From NCBI RefSeq assembly GCF_037026685.1, contig NZ_JBANET010000013.1, positions 67,963 to 131,962 of the forward strand: a stretch of 64,000 nucleotides of DNA, read 5' to 3'. This document shows positions 39,474 through 49,508 of the stretch, piece after piece. The notes below the pieces were generated by a model, which saw nothing but the letters and a program-made list of their open reading frames with translations, had not been told where the DNA came from and searched no databases. Numbering within the stretch: the first letter of the stretch is position 1; every line of letters begins with the position of its first letter. A program made the position numbers and the translations under genes. The DNA is from Orrella sp037026685. GTDB taxonomy: Bacteria; Pseudomonadota; Gammaproteobacteria; Burkholderiales; Burkholderiaceae_B.

Positions 39474-41921
39474 CTAGTGCGGCACCAGGTTCCCGTTCCA
39501 GGGATTGTTGTTGAGCTCCTGCTCGAGCGGCACGTCGTTCGAGCCGCCGATGAGATTGCTCAGGAACTCGCCCAGCGAATCGGGCTCGGGCAGCCCGACC
39601 CGCGCCACGGCCTGGCCGGGCGGGAACTCGGAAAAGTACAGGTCGCCGCCCTCGGTGATCAGCCCGTCGGGACGGTTGCGCGGCTGCTCGGGCACGCCGG
39701 CCAGCGCGGAGCGCATGTAGTCCACCCAGATGGGCATGGCCGCGCCCCCGCCGGTCTCGCGCGAGCCCAGCGAGCGGGGCTGGTCGTGGCCGAGCCAGGC
39801 GATGCCCACCAGCGCCGGCGTGTAGCCGGCGAACCAGGCGTCCACCGACTCGTTGGTGGTGCCGGTCTTGCCGGCGATGTCGCCGCGCTTGAGCAGCGCG
39901 CGGGCGCGCGCGGCCGTGCCGGAGGTGGCCACCCCGCGCAGCATGTCGTCCATGACGTAGGCGGTGCGCGGGTCGATGGCGCGCGCGGCGGCGTCGCCCG
40001 CCACGGTGGGGCGTGATTGCATGATGACCTTGCCGGTGCTGTCGGTGACCCGGTCGATCAGGTAGGGCGTGATGCGGTAGCCGCCGTTGGCGAACACCGA
40101 ATAGGCGCCGGCCAGCTGCAGCGGCGTGACCGAACCGGCGCCCAGCGCCATCGGCAGCACCGGCGGCTGGCGCGACTTGTCGAAGCCGAAGCGGGTGACG
40201 TAGTCCTGCGCGTACTGCGGCGTGATGGCCTGCAGGATGCGGATCGAGACCATGTTCTTGGACTTGTACAGCGCCTGGCGCATGGTCAGCATGGGCTCGT
40301 AGGTGCCGCCGTAGTTCTTGGGCGCCCAGGCGCGCGAGCCGGTCTGCTCGGCGGTCTGCTGGAAGGGCATGTCCGAGATCTGCGTGGCCGGCGTCAGGCC
40401 GCGCTCGAGGGCGGCGGCGTAGATGAACGGCTTGAAGCTCGAACCGGGCTGGCGCCAGGCCTGCGTGACGCGGTTGAAATTGCCGCGGTTGAAGTCAAAG
40501 CCCCCCACCATGGCGCGGATGGCGCCGTCCTGCGGCGAGACCGACACGAACGCGGCCTGCACCGAAGGCATGTTCAGCACTTCCCAGGTCTCGCCGTTCT
40601 TGTGCAGATAGACCACCGAGCCGCGGCGCAGGCGCGCCTCGGGCTTGGCCTTGTCGTTGAGCGCGCGCGCGACGATGGCGATGGCCTTCTTGTCGTTGAT
40701 GGTGAAGATCTCGCTGGAGCTGCGCGCCACCTTGATCTCGGTGGGGCTGGCCGAGAGCACCACGCCGGTCAGCAGGTCGCCGCTGTCGGGGTACTTCTCG
40801 AACACCGCATCGAGGAAATCGTCGAAGCGGGCCTGGTCGTTCTCGATGCCGGCCGGCAGGTCCAGCTGCTCTTCGGGGCCGGGATAGGGGGCGCGGCGCG
40901 TGTAGTCCAGCACGCCGTTGCGCAGCGCCCGGTAGGCGGCCTCCTGGTCCTTGGAGGAGACCGTGGTGTAGATGTTCAACCCCCGCGAATAGACGTTGTC
41001 CTGGTAGACGCCGTAGAGCAGCTGGCGCGCCAGCTCGGCGACGTATTCGCCGTGGATGGCGTAGCCGCCGGTGGGCGCGCCCTGCTCGCGCGAGCGCAGC
41101 ACGATGGGCTCGGCCATGGCCTGCTTGTATTCTTCCTCGGTCAGGTAGCCCAGCGACAGCATGCGGCCCAGCACGTAATGCTGGCGCAGCGTGGCGCGCG
41201 GCATGTTGGCGATGGGATTGAAGCGCGAGGGCGCCTTGGGCACGCCGGCCAGCATGGCGGCCTCGGCCACCGAGATCTCCGACAGCGGCTTGCCGAAATA
41301 GCGGCGCGAGGCCGCGGCAAAGCCGTAGGCGCGGTGGCCCAGGTAGATCTGGTTCATGTACAGCTCGAGGATCTGGTCCTTGCTCAGCTGCGATTCGATC
41401 TTGAAGGTGAGCAGCAGTTCGTAGAACTTGCGCGAATAGGTCTTTTCGGAGGAAAGATAGAAGTTGCGCGCCACCTGCATGGTGATGGTGCTGGCGCCCT
41501 GGCTCTTGGACATGCTCATCAGGTTGGCCAGGCCGGCCCGCACCACGCCCATCCAGTCGATGCCGCCGTGCTGGTAGAAGCGGTCGTCCTCGGCCGCCAG
41601 CACCGCCGATTTCATCACGTCGGGGATCTCGTTAAAGCGCAGCACGTTGCGGCGCTCTTCGCCGAATTCGCCGATGAGCACGTTGTCCGAGGTATAGACG
41701 CGCAGGGGCACCCGCGGCCGGTAGTCGGTCATGGCGTTCAGGTCGGGCAGGTTCGGCCAGGCAAGCGCCAGCGCCATGCCCACCAGCAGCACGCCGCACA
41801 GGCCCAGGCCCGCCAAGAGGATGCTGGTCTTGATCAGGAAACGGCCCAGGCGCGAGCCCGTGGCCGGGGCCGGCTGCTCGCCCGAGGCGCGCCGGGAACG
41901 GGAGGAGGGGGATTTGCTCAT
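39474..41921 (-). CDS. mrcA: Penicillin-binding protein 1A (bifunctional peptidoglycan synthase)
   Basis: A class A PBP of 815 residues anchored in the inner membrane by one segment (about 28-55). The glycosyltransferase GT51 domain is at about 90-260 with AAEDDRFYQHGGID, GASTITMQVARNFYL and the RKFYELLLTFKIE stretch. The transpeptidase domain has PGSSFKPFIYAAALE (active-site Ser), SKNMVS and GKTGTTNES. A long inter-domain region contains an OB-like insert (LTGVVLSASPTEIKVA). The ATG at 41921 is preferred to an upstream one that runs through the aroK promoter. It is divergent from aroK, a common arrangement. Confidence 0.97.
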   Translation of the reverse strand: MSKSPSSRSRRASGEQPAPATGSRLGRFLIKTSILLAGLGLCGVLLVGMALALAWPNLPDLNAMTDYRPRVPLRVYTSDNVLIGEFGEERRNVLRFNEIPDVMKSAVLAAEDDRFYQHGGIDWMGVVRAGLANLMSMSKSQGASTITMQVARNFYLSSEKTYSRKFYELLLTFKIESQLSKDQILELYMNQIYLGHRAYGFAAASRRYFGKPLSEISVAEAAMLAGVPKAPSRFNPIANMPRATLRQHYVLGRMLSLGYLTEEEYKQAMAEPIVLRSREQGAPTGGYAIHGEYVAELARQLLYGVYQDNVYSRGLNIYTTVSSKDQEAAYRALRNGVLDYTRRAPYPGPEEQLDLPAGIENDQARFDDFLDAVFEKYPDSGDLLTGVVLSASPTEIKVARSSSEIFTINDKKAIAIVARALNDKAKPEARLRRGSVVYLHKNGETWEVLNMPSVQAAFVSVSPQDGAIRAMVGGFDFNRGNFNRVTQAWRQPGSSFKPFIYAAALERGLTPATQISDMPFQQTAEQTGSRAWAPKNYGGTYEPMLTMRQALYKSKNMVSIRILQAITPQYAQDYVTRFGFDKSRQPPVLPMALGAGSVTPLQLAGAYSVFANGGYRITPYLIDRVTDSTGKVIMQSRPTVAGDAAARAIDPRTAYVMDDMLRGVATSGTAARARALLKRGDIAGKTGTTNESVDAWFAGYTPALVGIAWLGHDQPRSLGSRETGGGAAMPIWVDYMRSALAGVPEQPRNRPDGLITEGGDLYFSEFPPGQAVARVGLPEPDSLGEFLSNLIGGSNDVPLEQELNNNPWNGNLVPH

Positions 41922-42035
41922 CGGCAGCGATTTTAAAGGTACGGGCCTATAGACATGCGGCCGGCCGCCAAGTTTCTGTAACCGAATCGTGCAGTGTAGC
42001 GCCCCGGCAACTGCCCGCAATGGGATAATGCCGAA

Positions 42036-42638
42036 ATGAACGCGAATTCCAGCTTTTCATCGCAGGGCGGACCGGCCCTGGCGTCCGCATGCGCCCCGCG
42101 CGGCCTGCTGGGGCACGACACGCCGGTGTTCCTGGTGGGCATGATGGGCGCGGGCAAGACCACCATCGGGCGGGGCCTGGCCCGGGTGCTGTGCCGCGAT
42201 TTCCTCGACCTGGACCACGAGCTGGAGGCCCGTTGCGGAGTGCGGGTGCCTACTATCTTCGAAATCGAGGGCGAGGCCGGCTTTCGCCGGCGCGAGTCGG
42301 CGGCGCTGCTGTACTGCGCCCAGCGGCGCAACATCGTCATGGCCACGGGCGGGGGCGCCGTGCTGGCCCCGGAGAACCGCGCGGCGCTCAAGGCCCACGG
42401 CATCGTCATCTACCTGCGCGCCAGCGTGGACGAGCTGTTTCGCCGCACCGCGCGCGACCGCAACCGCCCGCTGCTGGCCACGGCCGACCCGCGCGGCACG
42501 CTGCGCGCCCTGCTGACCGCGCGCGAGCCGCTTTACCAGGAAGTGGCCGACATCACCGTGGAGACCGGCAGCATGCCCGTGAACACCGTGGTCAAGGCCA
42601 TCGTTCCCTTGCTGCAATCCTGCGAGAAACAGACATGA
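42036..42638 (+). CDS. aroK: Shikimate kinase
   Basis: Phosphorylates shikimate at O3 in aromatic amino acid synthesis. It has 200 residues with Walker A GMMGAGKTTIG (35-45), FLDLDHELEARCG with the shikimate-binding Asp, and MATGGGAVL. The N-terminal 25 residues are an extension compared with E. coli AroK. It overlaps aroB by ATGA. Confidence 0.97.
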   Translation: MNANSSFSSQGGPALASACAPRGLLGHDTPVFLVGMMGAGKTTIGRGLARVLCRDFLDLDHELEARCGVRVPTIFEIEGEAGFRRRESAALLYCAQRRNIVMATGGGAVLAPENRAALKAHGIVIYLRASVDELFRRTARDRNRPLLATADPRGTLRALLTAREPLYQEVADITVETGSMPVNTVVKAIVPLLQSCEKQT

Positions 42639-43729
42639 CCGTCGTCGACGTCGATACGCCCGGAGGGCGCTACCCCATCCGCATCGCGCCCGGCCGGCTG
42701 GACCGCCTGGCCGAATCCATCCCGGCCAACGCCACCGCCGTGGGCCTGGTCACCAATCCCACGGTGGCCGCCTTGTACGGGCAGCGGGCCGAGGCCGCGC
42801 TGCAGGCGCACGGGCGGCGCGTGGTGCGCATCGAGCTGCCCGACGGCGAGGCGCACAAGGACTGGCAGACCCTGAACCGGATCTTCGATGCGCTGCTGGC
42901 CCAGCGCTTTGACCGCAAGAGCGTGCTGGTGGCGCTGGGCGGCGGGGTCATCGGCGACATGTGCGGCTTTGCCGCGGCCACCTACATGCGCGGCATCCGT
43001 TTCGTGCAGGTGCCCACCACGCTGCTGGCGCAGGTCGATTCCTCGGTGGGCGGCAAGACCGGCATCAACCACCCGCTGGGCAAGAACATGGTGGGGGCCT
43101 TCCACCAGCCGGTGGCCGTGGAGATCGACACCGACGTGCTGCGCACCCTGCCCGCGCGCGAGATCTCGGCCGGCCTGGCCGAGGTGATCAAGTACGGGCT
43201 CATCCTGGACGCGGACTTCTTCGCCTGGTGCGAGGCCAACGCCGCCGCGCTGCGCGCGCTCGATCCGCAGGCCCTGCGCTACGCCATCGGCCGTTCCTGC
43301 GAGCTCAAGGCCCACGTGGTGTCGCAGGACGAGCGCGAGGCCGGGCTGCGCGCCGTGCTCAACCTGGGCCACACCTTCGGCCACGCGATCGAGGCCGGCC
43401 TGGGCTACGGGCAGTGGCTGCACGGCGAAGCGGTGGGCTGCGGCATGGTGCAGGCCGCCGAACTGTCGGCCGACGTGGCCGGCCTGCCGCGCAGCGAGGT
43501 CGAACGGGTGCGCGCGCTGGTGCGCGCCATCGGCTGCCCCACCGTCTCGCCGGACCTGGGCGCCGATCGATGCCTGGCGCTGATGCGGGTGGACAAGAAG
43601 GCCGAGGGGGGCGAGATCCGCTTCGTGCTGCTGCCCGAAATCGGCCGCGCCGTGACCGCGCCGGCGCCCGAGCCGGCGGTGCGGGCAGTGCTGGCCCGCA
43701 CCACCGAGCCGGCGGCGGCCTCGGCCTGA
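42635..43729 (+). CDS. aroB: 3-dehydroquinate synthase
   Basis: An NAD- and zinc-dependent enzyme making 3-dehydroquinate, the first ring of the shikimate pathway. The 364-residue product has LGGGVIGDMCGFAAATYMRG (NAD part), DSSVGGKTGINHPLGKNMVG, and the zinc ligands in LNLGHTFGHAIEAG and the later HGEAV. Start ATG 42635 overlaps the aroK stop. Confidence 0.98.
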   Translation: MTVVDVDTPGGRYPIRIAPGRLDRLAESIPANATAVGLVTNPTVAALYGQRAEAALQAHGRRVVRIELPDGEAHKDWQTLNRIFDALLAQRFDRKSVLVALGGGVIGDMCGFAAATYMRGIRFVQVPTTLLAQVDSSVGGKTGINHPLGKNMVGAFHQPVAVEIDTDVLRTLPAREISAGLAEVIKYGLILDADFFAWCEANAAALRALDPQALRYAIGRSCELKAHVVSQDEREAGLRAVLNLGHTFGHAIEAGLGYGQWLHGEAVGCGMVQAAELSADVAGLPRSEVERVRALVRAIGCPTVSPDLGADRCLALMRVDKKAEGGEIRFVLLPEIGRAVTAPAPEPAVRAVLARTTEPAAASA

Positions 43730-43776
43730 ATGGTCCTGCCGCCCGCGCCATGCCCCGACCCGGACCAGGAATCACC

Positions 43777-44949
43777 ATGACCGCGACGCGCAGCCCCCTA
43801 CGCACCCCTTCTTCCGCCACGGGCCTGGCTCCCTATGCCTGCGACCCGGCCCGCACGCGCGGCCGGCGCCATGCCGAGCCGGCGCCGGCCAACCGCAGCG
43901 AGTTCCAGCGCGACCGCGACCGCATCGTGCATGCCAACGCGTTTCGCCGGCTCGAATACAAGACCCAGGTTTTCATCAACCACGAAGGCGACCTGTTCCG
44001 CACGCGCCTGACGCACAGCCTGGAGGTCGCGCAGATCGCCCGCACGCTGGCGCGCAGCCTGCGTCTTAACGAGGACCTGATCGAGGCCATCGCGCTGGCG
44101 CACGACCTGGGCCACACTCCCTTCGGCCATGCCGGCCAGGACGAGCTGAACGCCTGCATGCGCGAGCGCGCGCCGCAGGCCGGCGGCTTCGAGCACAACC
44201 TGCAGAGCCTGCGGGTGGTGGACGAGCTGGAAGAGCGCTATGCCGCCTTCAATGGCCTGAACCTGTGCTTCGAGACCCGCGAGGGCATCCTCAAGCACTG
44301 TTCGGCCGCGCACGCGCGCCAGCTGGGCGAGGTGGGGCGGCGTTTCCTGGAGCGCACCCGGCCCTCGCTGGAGGCCCAGCTGGCGAACCTGGCCGACGAG
44401 ATCGCCTACAACAACCACGACATCGACGACGGCCTGCGCTCGGGGCTGCTGACGGTGCAGGACCTGCGCGAGGTCGAGCTGTTCGCCGTGCACCATGACG
44501 CGGTGCTGCGCGAGTATCCGGGGCTGGCGCCGCGGCGCACCACGTCCGAGACCATCCGGCGCATGATCAACACGCTGATCACCGACCTGACCGCCACCAC
44601 CGCCGCGCGCATCGCCGAGCACGATCCGCGCAGCGTGGACGAGGTGCGCCAGGCCCCTGCTCTGGCGGGCTTTTCCGAGCCGGTGCGGCGCCAGGCCGAG
44701 GCGCTCAAGCGTTTCCTGTTCGAGCGGCTGTACCGCCATTACAAAGTGATGCGCATGACGAACAAGGCCAGGCGTATCGTTCGGGAGTTGTTCTCGGCGT
44801 TCCAGGACGAGCCCAGGCTGCTGCCGCCCGACTACCGGCGGATGGGGCATACCGAACAGGCCCGCGCCATCGCCGACTACATCGCCGGCATGACCGACCG
44901 CTACGCCATCCGCGAGCACAAGCGGATCTTCGACATGGAAGAGCCCTAG
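43777..44949 (+). CDS. dgt: Deoxyguanosinetriphosphate triphosphohydrolase-like protein
   Basis: An HD-domain dNTP triphosphohydrolase of the short dGTPase-like type, 390 residues. Metal ligands lie in RTRLTHSLEVAQIAR and LAHDLGHTPFGHAG (the HD pair), with DEIAYNNHDIDDGLRSG further on. The ATG at 43777 has AGGA at 43767-43770; an in-frame ATG at 43750 lacks one. The aroK-aroB-dgt order is common in betaproteobacteria. Confidence 0.95.
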   Translation: MTATRSPLRTPSSATGLAPYACDPARTRGRRHAEPAPANRSEFQRDRDRIVHANAFRRLEYKTQVFINHEGDLFRTRLTHSLEVAQIARTLARSLRLNEDLIEAIALAHDLGHTPFGHAGQDELNACMRERAPQAGGFEHNLQSLRVVDELEERYAAFNGLNLCFETREGILKHCSAAHARQLGEVGRRFLERTRPSLEAQLANLADEIAYNNHDIDDGLRSGLLTVQDLREVELFAVHHDAVLREYPGLAPRRTTSETIRRMINTLITDLTATTAARIAEHDPRSVDEVRQAPALAGFSEPVRRQAEALKRFLFERLYRHYKVMRMTNKARRIVRELFSAFQDEPRLLPPDYRRMGHTEQARAIADYIAGMTDRYAIREHKRIFDMEEP

Positions 44950-44992
44950 GCGATCGGGTGCCGGCGCCACGTCCTTGCCTTAAGGAGACCGC

Positions 44993-45655
44993 ATGCCGCA
45001 CATCCGATCCGCATCCGCCGCGCGCCGCCTGGTCCGGGCAGGCGCGCTGCTGGCCCTGGCCGGCGCGCCAGGCCTTGCCGCGCTGGCCCAGACCGGCCAG
45101 CCGCTGCCGCCCGGCCCCACCGGCACCCCCATGACGGTGCACGGCAACATCGAAGGCCCCAGCCGGCTGGCGATCGTGCAGGTCTGCGAGCCGGCGGGCA
45201 ACTGCCAATTGTCCTTCGTCGATACGCTCAAGCAGGACGACATCGCCGAGCTGGTACGCAGCTACCGCGGCCAGGGCCGGCCCGGCACCGATCCCTCGGT
45301 GACGGTGCTGGCCCTGTGCGCCGGCAACTGGGTGGCCGCGGTGCAGGCCCGGGCCGAGCCGCAGCCCGCCCAGGGCATGGTGTGCGGCTATCCCACCGAA
45401 CTGGACGCGCTGCGCCAGGCCTTCGCCGCCTGCGACCAGCAGCTCGGCCGCCCGTGCGCGGCCGAGCCGCAGACGCAGGTGAGCTGGGGCAAATGGGATG
45501 GACGCCACCTGCCGGGGCGCGACCAGGCGCCGGGCAAGCTGTACACGGTATGGGACCAGGACGGCGCCAAGGTCTGCACGCTGCAGGCCGGCCAGCCCGT
45601 CAGCTGCAATGCGCAGGCGGCCGACGTGCTGCGGCGGGCGGGGCTGGTGCGATAA
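44993..45655 (+). CDS. Secreted cysteine-rich protein of unknown function
   Basis: I do not recognise the family. The 220-residue product has a Sec signal peptide (basic start, Ala/Leu-rich core, likely cut after AALAQ near residue 33) and eight cysteines in the mature part, in loose pairs (CEPAGNC, LCAGN, VCGYP, CDQQLGRPC, VCTLQ, SCNAQ), which suggests a disulfide-bonded periplasmic protein. AAGGAG lies 6 nt before the ATG. It stands alone between dgt and the convergent GST gene. Confidence 0.75.
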   Translation: MPHIRSASAARRLVRAGALLALAGAPGLAALAQTGQPLPPGPTGTPMTVHGNIEGPSRLAIVQVCEPAGNCQLSFVDTLKQDDIAELVRSYRGQGRPGTDPSVTVLALCAGNWVAAVQARAEPQPAQGMVCGYPTELDALRQAFAACDQQLGRPCAAEPQTQVSWGKWDGRHLPGRDQAPGKLYTVWDQDGAKVCTLQAGQPVSCNAQAADVLRRAGLVR

Positions 45656-45685
45656 GGGCGCAAAGGCAGGGGCTGCTTTGCGGCC

Positions 45686-46348
45686 CTATCGATGCGTACG
45701 GTAGGGTTCGTCTTCGGGCACGAACACGCCTTCGGCGCGGGCCTCCCGGCACCATTGCTCGAAAGCCGGCAGCGCGGCCACCGCGTCCATGTAGTCGCGC
45801 ACCGCGCCGGCCGCGGCCACCCCGTAGGTGATGAAACGGCTGACCACCGGCGCGTAGAAGGCGTCGGCGATGGAAAAGCGCCCGAACAGGAAGGGTCCGC
45901 CCTGGCCGAACTCGGCACGCGTGTCGTGCCAGGTGGCCTGGATGCGGCTGATGTCCTGGCGCGCCTCTTCGCCGATGGCGATGCCGGGCAGCTGGGCTTC
46001 GATGTTCATGGGCAGCTCGCGGCGCAGGTGCCCGAAGCCGCCATGCATCTGCGCGGCCAGCGAGCGCGCCCGGGCGCGGGCGCGCAGGTCGGCGGGCCAC
46101 AGCTGCGCGGCGGGATGGCGTTCGGCCACGTATTCGCAGATGGCCAGCGAATCCCACACCGCGAACTTGCCGTCCAGCAGCACCGGGACCAGGCCGGCCG
46201 GGCTGACGCTGCTGACCTCTTTCTGGAAGGAAGGGGTGAACAGGCCGAGCTTGCGCTCCTGGAAGGCGATGCCCGCGGTGCGCAGGGCAAGCCACGGGCG
46301 CATGGACCAGGACGAGTAGTTCTTGTTGGCGATGATCAGGGTGTACAT
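45686..46348 (-). CDS. Glutathione S-transferase family protein
   Basis: A 220-residue cytosolic GST. The N-terminal thioredoxin-like domain (about 1-80) has NKNYSSWSMRPW, with Ser in place of the usual catalytic Tyr/Cys, and LVPVLLDGKFAVWDSLAICEY (cis-Pro and glutathione-binding parts). The all-helical C-terminal domain follows. It resembles the YfcF/zeta-like group; substrate unknown. It lies downstream of uvrA on the same strand. Confidence 0.9.
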   Translation of the reverse strand: MYTLIIANKNYSSWSMRPWLALRTAGIAFQERKLGLFTPSFQKEVSSVSPAGLVPVLLDGKFAVWDSLAICEYVAERHPAAQLWPADLRARARARSLAAQMHGGFGHLRRELPMNIEAQLPGIAIGEEARQDISRIQATWHDTRAEFGQGGPFLFGRFSIADAFYAPVVSRFITYGVAAAGAVRDYMDAVAALPAFEQWCREARAEGVFVPEDEPYRTHR

Positions 46349-46428
46349 GGCGGCCTCGCCGGCGCGGCGCGCGCCGCCCTATTGCGGCGCAGCAAGACCC
46401 CATTTATAGCACCGCGGCCGGCGCGTCT

Positions 46429-49353
46429 TCAGCGCGCCTTGGCGCGCTTGCGGCCCAGCACCCGGCCCAGGTAGCGGCCGGTGTGGCTCTCGGGCGAGGC
46501 GGCCACCTCCTCCGGCGTGCCCTGCGCCACGATGCGCCCGCCCCCGCCGCCGCCTTCCGGGCCCATGTCCACCACCCAGTCGGCGGTCTTGATCACGTCC
46601 AGGTTGTGTTCGATGACCACCACGGTATTGCCCGCCTCGACCAGCTGGTTGAGCACGCGCAAGAGCAGCTCGATGTCGGCGAAGTGCAGGCCGGTGGTGG
46701 GTTCGTCCAGGATGTACAGCGTGCGGCCGGTGCTGCGGCGCGACAGCTCCAGAGACAGCTTGACGCGCTGGGCCTCGCCGCCCGATAGCGTGGTGGCGCT
46801 CTGGCCCAGCCGCACGTAGGACAGGCCCACGTCCACCAGGGTCTGCAGCTTGCGCGCGATGGCCGGCACCGATTCGAAATACTCCAGCGCCTGCTCCACG
46901 GTCAGGTCCAGCACCTCGCTGATGTTGCGCCCGCGGTAGCGGATCTCCAGCGTCTCGCGGTTGTAGCGCTTGCCGTGGCAGACGTCGCAGGGCACGTACA
47001 TGTCGGGCAGGAAGTGCATCTCGACCTTGACCACGCCGTCGCCCTGGCAGGCTTCGCAGCGTCCGCCCTTGACGTTGAAGCTGAAGCGGCCCGGGTCGTA
47101 GCCGCGCGCGCGGGCCTCGGGCACGCCGGCGAACAGTTCGCGGATCGGCGTGAACAGCCCCGTGTAGGTGGCCGGGTTGCTGCGCGGCGTGCGGCCGATG
47201 GGGCTCTGGTCCACGCTGATGATCTTGTCGAAGTGCTCCAGGCCTTCCAGCGCGGCATAGGGCGCGGGCTCGGCCTGCGCATTGTGCAGCGCGCGCGAGA
47301 CGGCCACGGCCAGCGTGTCGTTGACGAGGGTGGACTTGCCCGAGCCCGATACGCCGCTGATGCACACCAGCTTGCCGGCCGGGATGCGCAGGTCCACCGA
47401 TTTCAGGTTGTTGCCGGTGCAGCCCTGCAGCGTCAGCCACGCCTGGCCGGGGGCCAGCGCGCGGCGGGCGGGCACCGCGATGGCGCGCCGCCCGCTCAGG
47501 AACTGGCCGGTCAGCGAATCGGGATGGTCCTGCACCTGCGCCGGCGTGCCGCTGGCCACCACCTGCCCGCCGTGCTCGCCCGCGCCCGGGCCCATGTCCA
47601 CCACCCAGTCGGCCTCGCGGATCATGTCCTCGTCGTGCTCGACCACGATGACGCTGTTGCCCAGGTCGCGCAGGTGCTTGAGCGTGCCGATCAGCCTGTC
47701 GTTGTCGCGCTGGTGCAGGCCGATGGACGGCTCGTCCAGCACGTACATCACGCCGGTCAGGCCCGAGCCGATCTGGCTGGCCAGCCGGATGCGCTGCGCC
47801 TCGCCGCCCGAGATGGTGTCGGCGCTGCGGTCCAGCGACAGGTAGTTCAGGCCCACGTTGTTGAGGAACTCCAGCCGCGCCTCGATCTCGCGCACGATGC
47901 GCTGGGCGATTTCCTGGCGCGAACCGGTCAGCGCCAGGTTGCGGAACCACTGCAGGCAGTCCGACAGCGGCATGGCCTCGACCTCGTAGATGGCCAGGCC
48001 GGTCTCCTTGCTGCGGGCGGTGTGCTCGGCCAGGCTGCCGGGCGCGGCCAGCTGCGCGCGCGGCACGTGGGCATCGGGCCTGTCGTTGCCGATGCGCACG
48101 TGCCGCGCCTCGGCGCGCAGGCGCGAGCCGCCGCACTCGGGGCAGGTCTTGATGGCGCGGTACTTGCCCAGCTCTTCGCGCACCGCCCCCGAATCGGTTT
48201 CGCGCCAGCGCCGCTCCAGGTTGGGAATCACGCCCTCGAAGGCGTGGCGCTTGACCGAGCTGCGGCCTTTTTCGTTGACGTAGAAGAAAGGGATTTCTTC
48301 TTCGCCCGAGCCGTACAGCACGATGCGCTGGGTCGCTTCGGGCAACTGTTCGAACGGGGTCTCGATGTCATAGCCGTAGTGCGCGGCCAGGCTGGTCAGC
48401 AGCGAATGGGTGAAGGCGTTGCGCTTGTCCCAGCCGCGGATGGCGCCCGAGGCCAGGCTCAGCTCGGGAAAGGCCACCACGCGCTTGGGATCGAAAAAGC
48501 CCACCTGCCCGATGCCGTCGCAGCTGGGACAGGCCCCGACCGGATTGTTGAAGCTGAACAGGCGCGGCTCCAGCTCGGGCAGGCCGTGGCTGCAGACCGG
48601 ACAGGCATAGCGGCTGGAGAACATCTGCTCGTTGCCGCCATCCATGTCCAGCGCGATGATGCGGCCCTCGGCCAGGCCCAGCGCCGTCTCGAAGCTTTCG
48701 GCCAGGCGCTGCTTGCTCTCCGGCCGTACGCGCAGCCGGTCCACCACCACGTCGATGTCGTGCTTCTCGTTTTTCTTGAGCTCGGGCAGCGAGTCGATCT
48801 CGACCATCCTGCCGTCCACGCGCAGCCGCACGAAGCCCTGCGCCTGCAGGCTGGCGCATTCTTCCTCGAAGCTGCCCTTGCGCGCGCGCGCCAGCGGCGC
48901 CAGGATGGCCAGGCGCGTATCGGGCGCCCAGGCCAGCACCGCGTCGACCATCTGGCTGACGCTTTGCGCCTGCAGCGGCAGGCCGTGCTCGGGGCAATAG
49001 GGCGTGCCCACCCGGGCATACAGCAGGCGCAGGTAGTCGTGGATCTCGGTGATGGTGCCCACCGTCGAGCGCGGGTTGTGGCCGGCGGCCTTCTGCTCGA
49101 TGGAGATGGCCGGCGACAGGCCTTCGATCAGGTCCACGTCGGGCTTGTCCATCAGCTGCAGGAACTGCCGCGCGTAGGCCGACAGGCTTTCGACGTAGCG
49201 CCGCTGGCCCTCGGCATACAGCGTATCGAAGGCCAGCGAGGACTTGCCCGAACCGGACAGGCCGGTGACCACCACCAGGCGGTGCCGCGGCAGGTCCAGC
49301 GACACGTTCTTGAGGTTGTGGGTGCGGGCACCCCTGATGCGGATTTCATCCAT
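46429..49353 (-). CDS. uvrA: Excinuclease ABC subunit A
   Basis: The DNA-damage sensor of nucleotide excision repair, 974 residues with two ABC ATPase modules. First Walker A GLSGSGKSS (31-39), second GVSGSGKST (about 670); both ABC signatures (SGGEAQRIRLASQIG and SGGEAQRVKLSLELS) are visible, as are two zinc modules (CPVCSHG/CPSCDG and CEACQGDG/CDVCHG). The start is ATG 49353 (MDEIRIRGARTHN). It is divergent from the MFS and ssb genes; no clear LexA box is seen in the gap. Confidence 0.99.
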   Translation of the reverse strand: MDEIRIRGARTHNLKNVSLDLPRHRLVVVTGLSGSGKSSLAFDTLYAEGQRRYVESLSAYARQFLQLMDKPDVDLIEGLSPAISIEQKAAGHNPRSTVGTITEIHDYLRLLYARVGTPYCPEHGLPLQAQSVSQMVDAVLAWAPDTRLAILAPLARARKGSFEEECASLQAQGFVRLRVDGRMVEIDSLPELKKNEKHDIDVVVDRLRVRPESKQRLAESFETALGLAEGRIIALDMDGGNEQMFSSRYACPVCSHGLPELEPRLFSFNNPVGACPSCDGIGQVGFFDPKRVVAFPELSLASGAIRGWDKRNAFTHSLLTSLAAHYGYDIETPFEQLPEATQRIVLYGSGEEEIPFFYVNEKGRSSVKRHAFEGVIPNLERRWRETDSGAVREELGKYRAIKTCPECGGSRLRAEARHVRIGNDRPDAHVPRAQLAAPGSLAEHTARSKETGLAIYEVEAMPLSDCLQWFRNLALTGSRQEIAQRIVREIEARLEFLNNVGLNYLSLDRSADTISGGEAQRIRLASQIGSGLTGVMYVLDEPSIGLHQRDNDRLIGTLKHLRDLGNSVIVVEHDEDMIREADWVVDMGPGAGEHGGQVVASGTPAQVQDHPDSLTGQFLSGRRAIAVPARRALAPGQAWLTLQGCTGNNLKSVDLRIPAGKLVCISGVSGSGKSTLVNDTLAVAVSRALHNAQAEPAPYAALEGLEHFDKIISVDQSPIGRTPRSNPATYTGLFTPIRELFAGVPEARARGYDPGRFSFNVKGGRCEACQGDGVVKVEMHFLPDMYVPCDVCHGKRYNRETLEIRYRGRNISEVLDLTVEQALEYFESVPAIARKLQTLVDVGLSYVRLGQSATTLSGGEAQRVKLSLELSRRSTGRTLYILDEPTTGLHFADIELLLRVLNQLVEAGNTVVVIEHNLDVIKTADWVVDMGPEGGGGGGRIVAQGTPEEVAASPESHTGRYLGRVLGRKRAKAR

Positions 49354-49508
49354 CGGCGGCTCAAGCGGTTTCCAAGGGCAACTTGGTACTATAGCGCGCC
49401 GGGCCAGTCCGGGCGCCGCCGCCTGGCCGGCGATGCCCCCGGGCGCCGGGCCTTGCATTCCTTGACCCCGACGCAGCCCGCCCGGGCGCCGCAGAACAAC
49501 ATTATTCG

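Noticed and set aside
45656..45686. Hairpin between the cysteine-rich protein and GST genes as a two-way terminator
   Set aside because: A stem with a bulge can form, but there is no T-run on either side; too weak to list.
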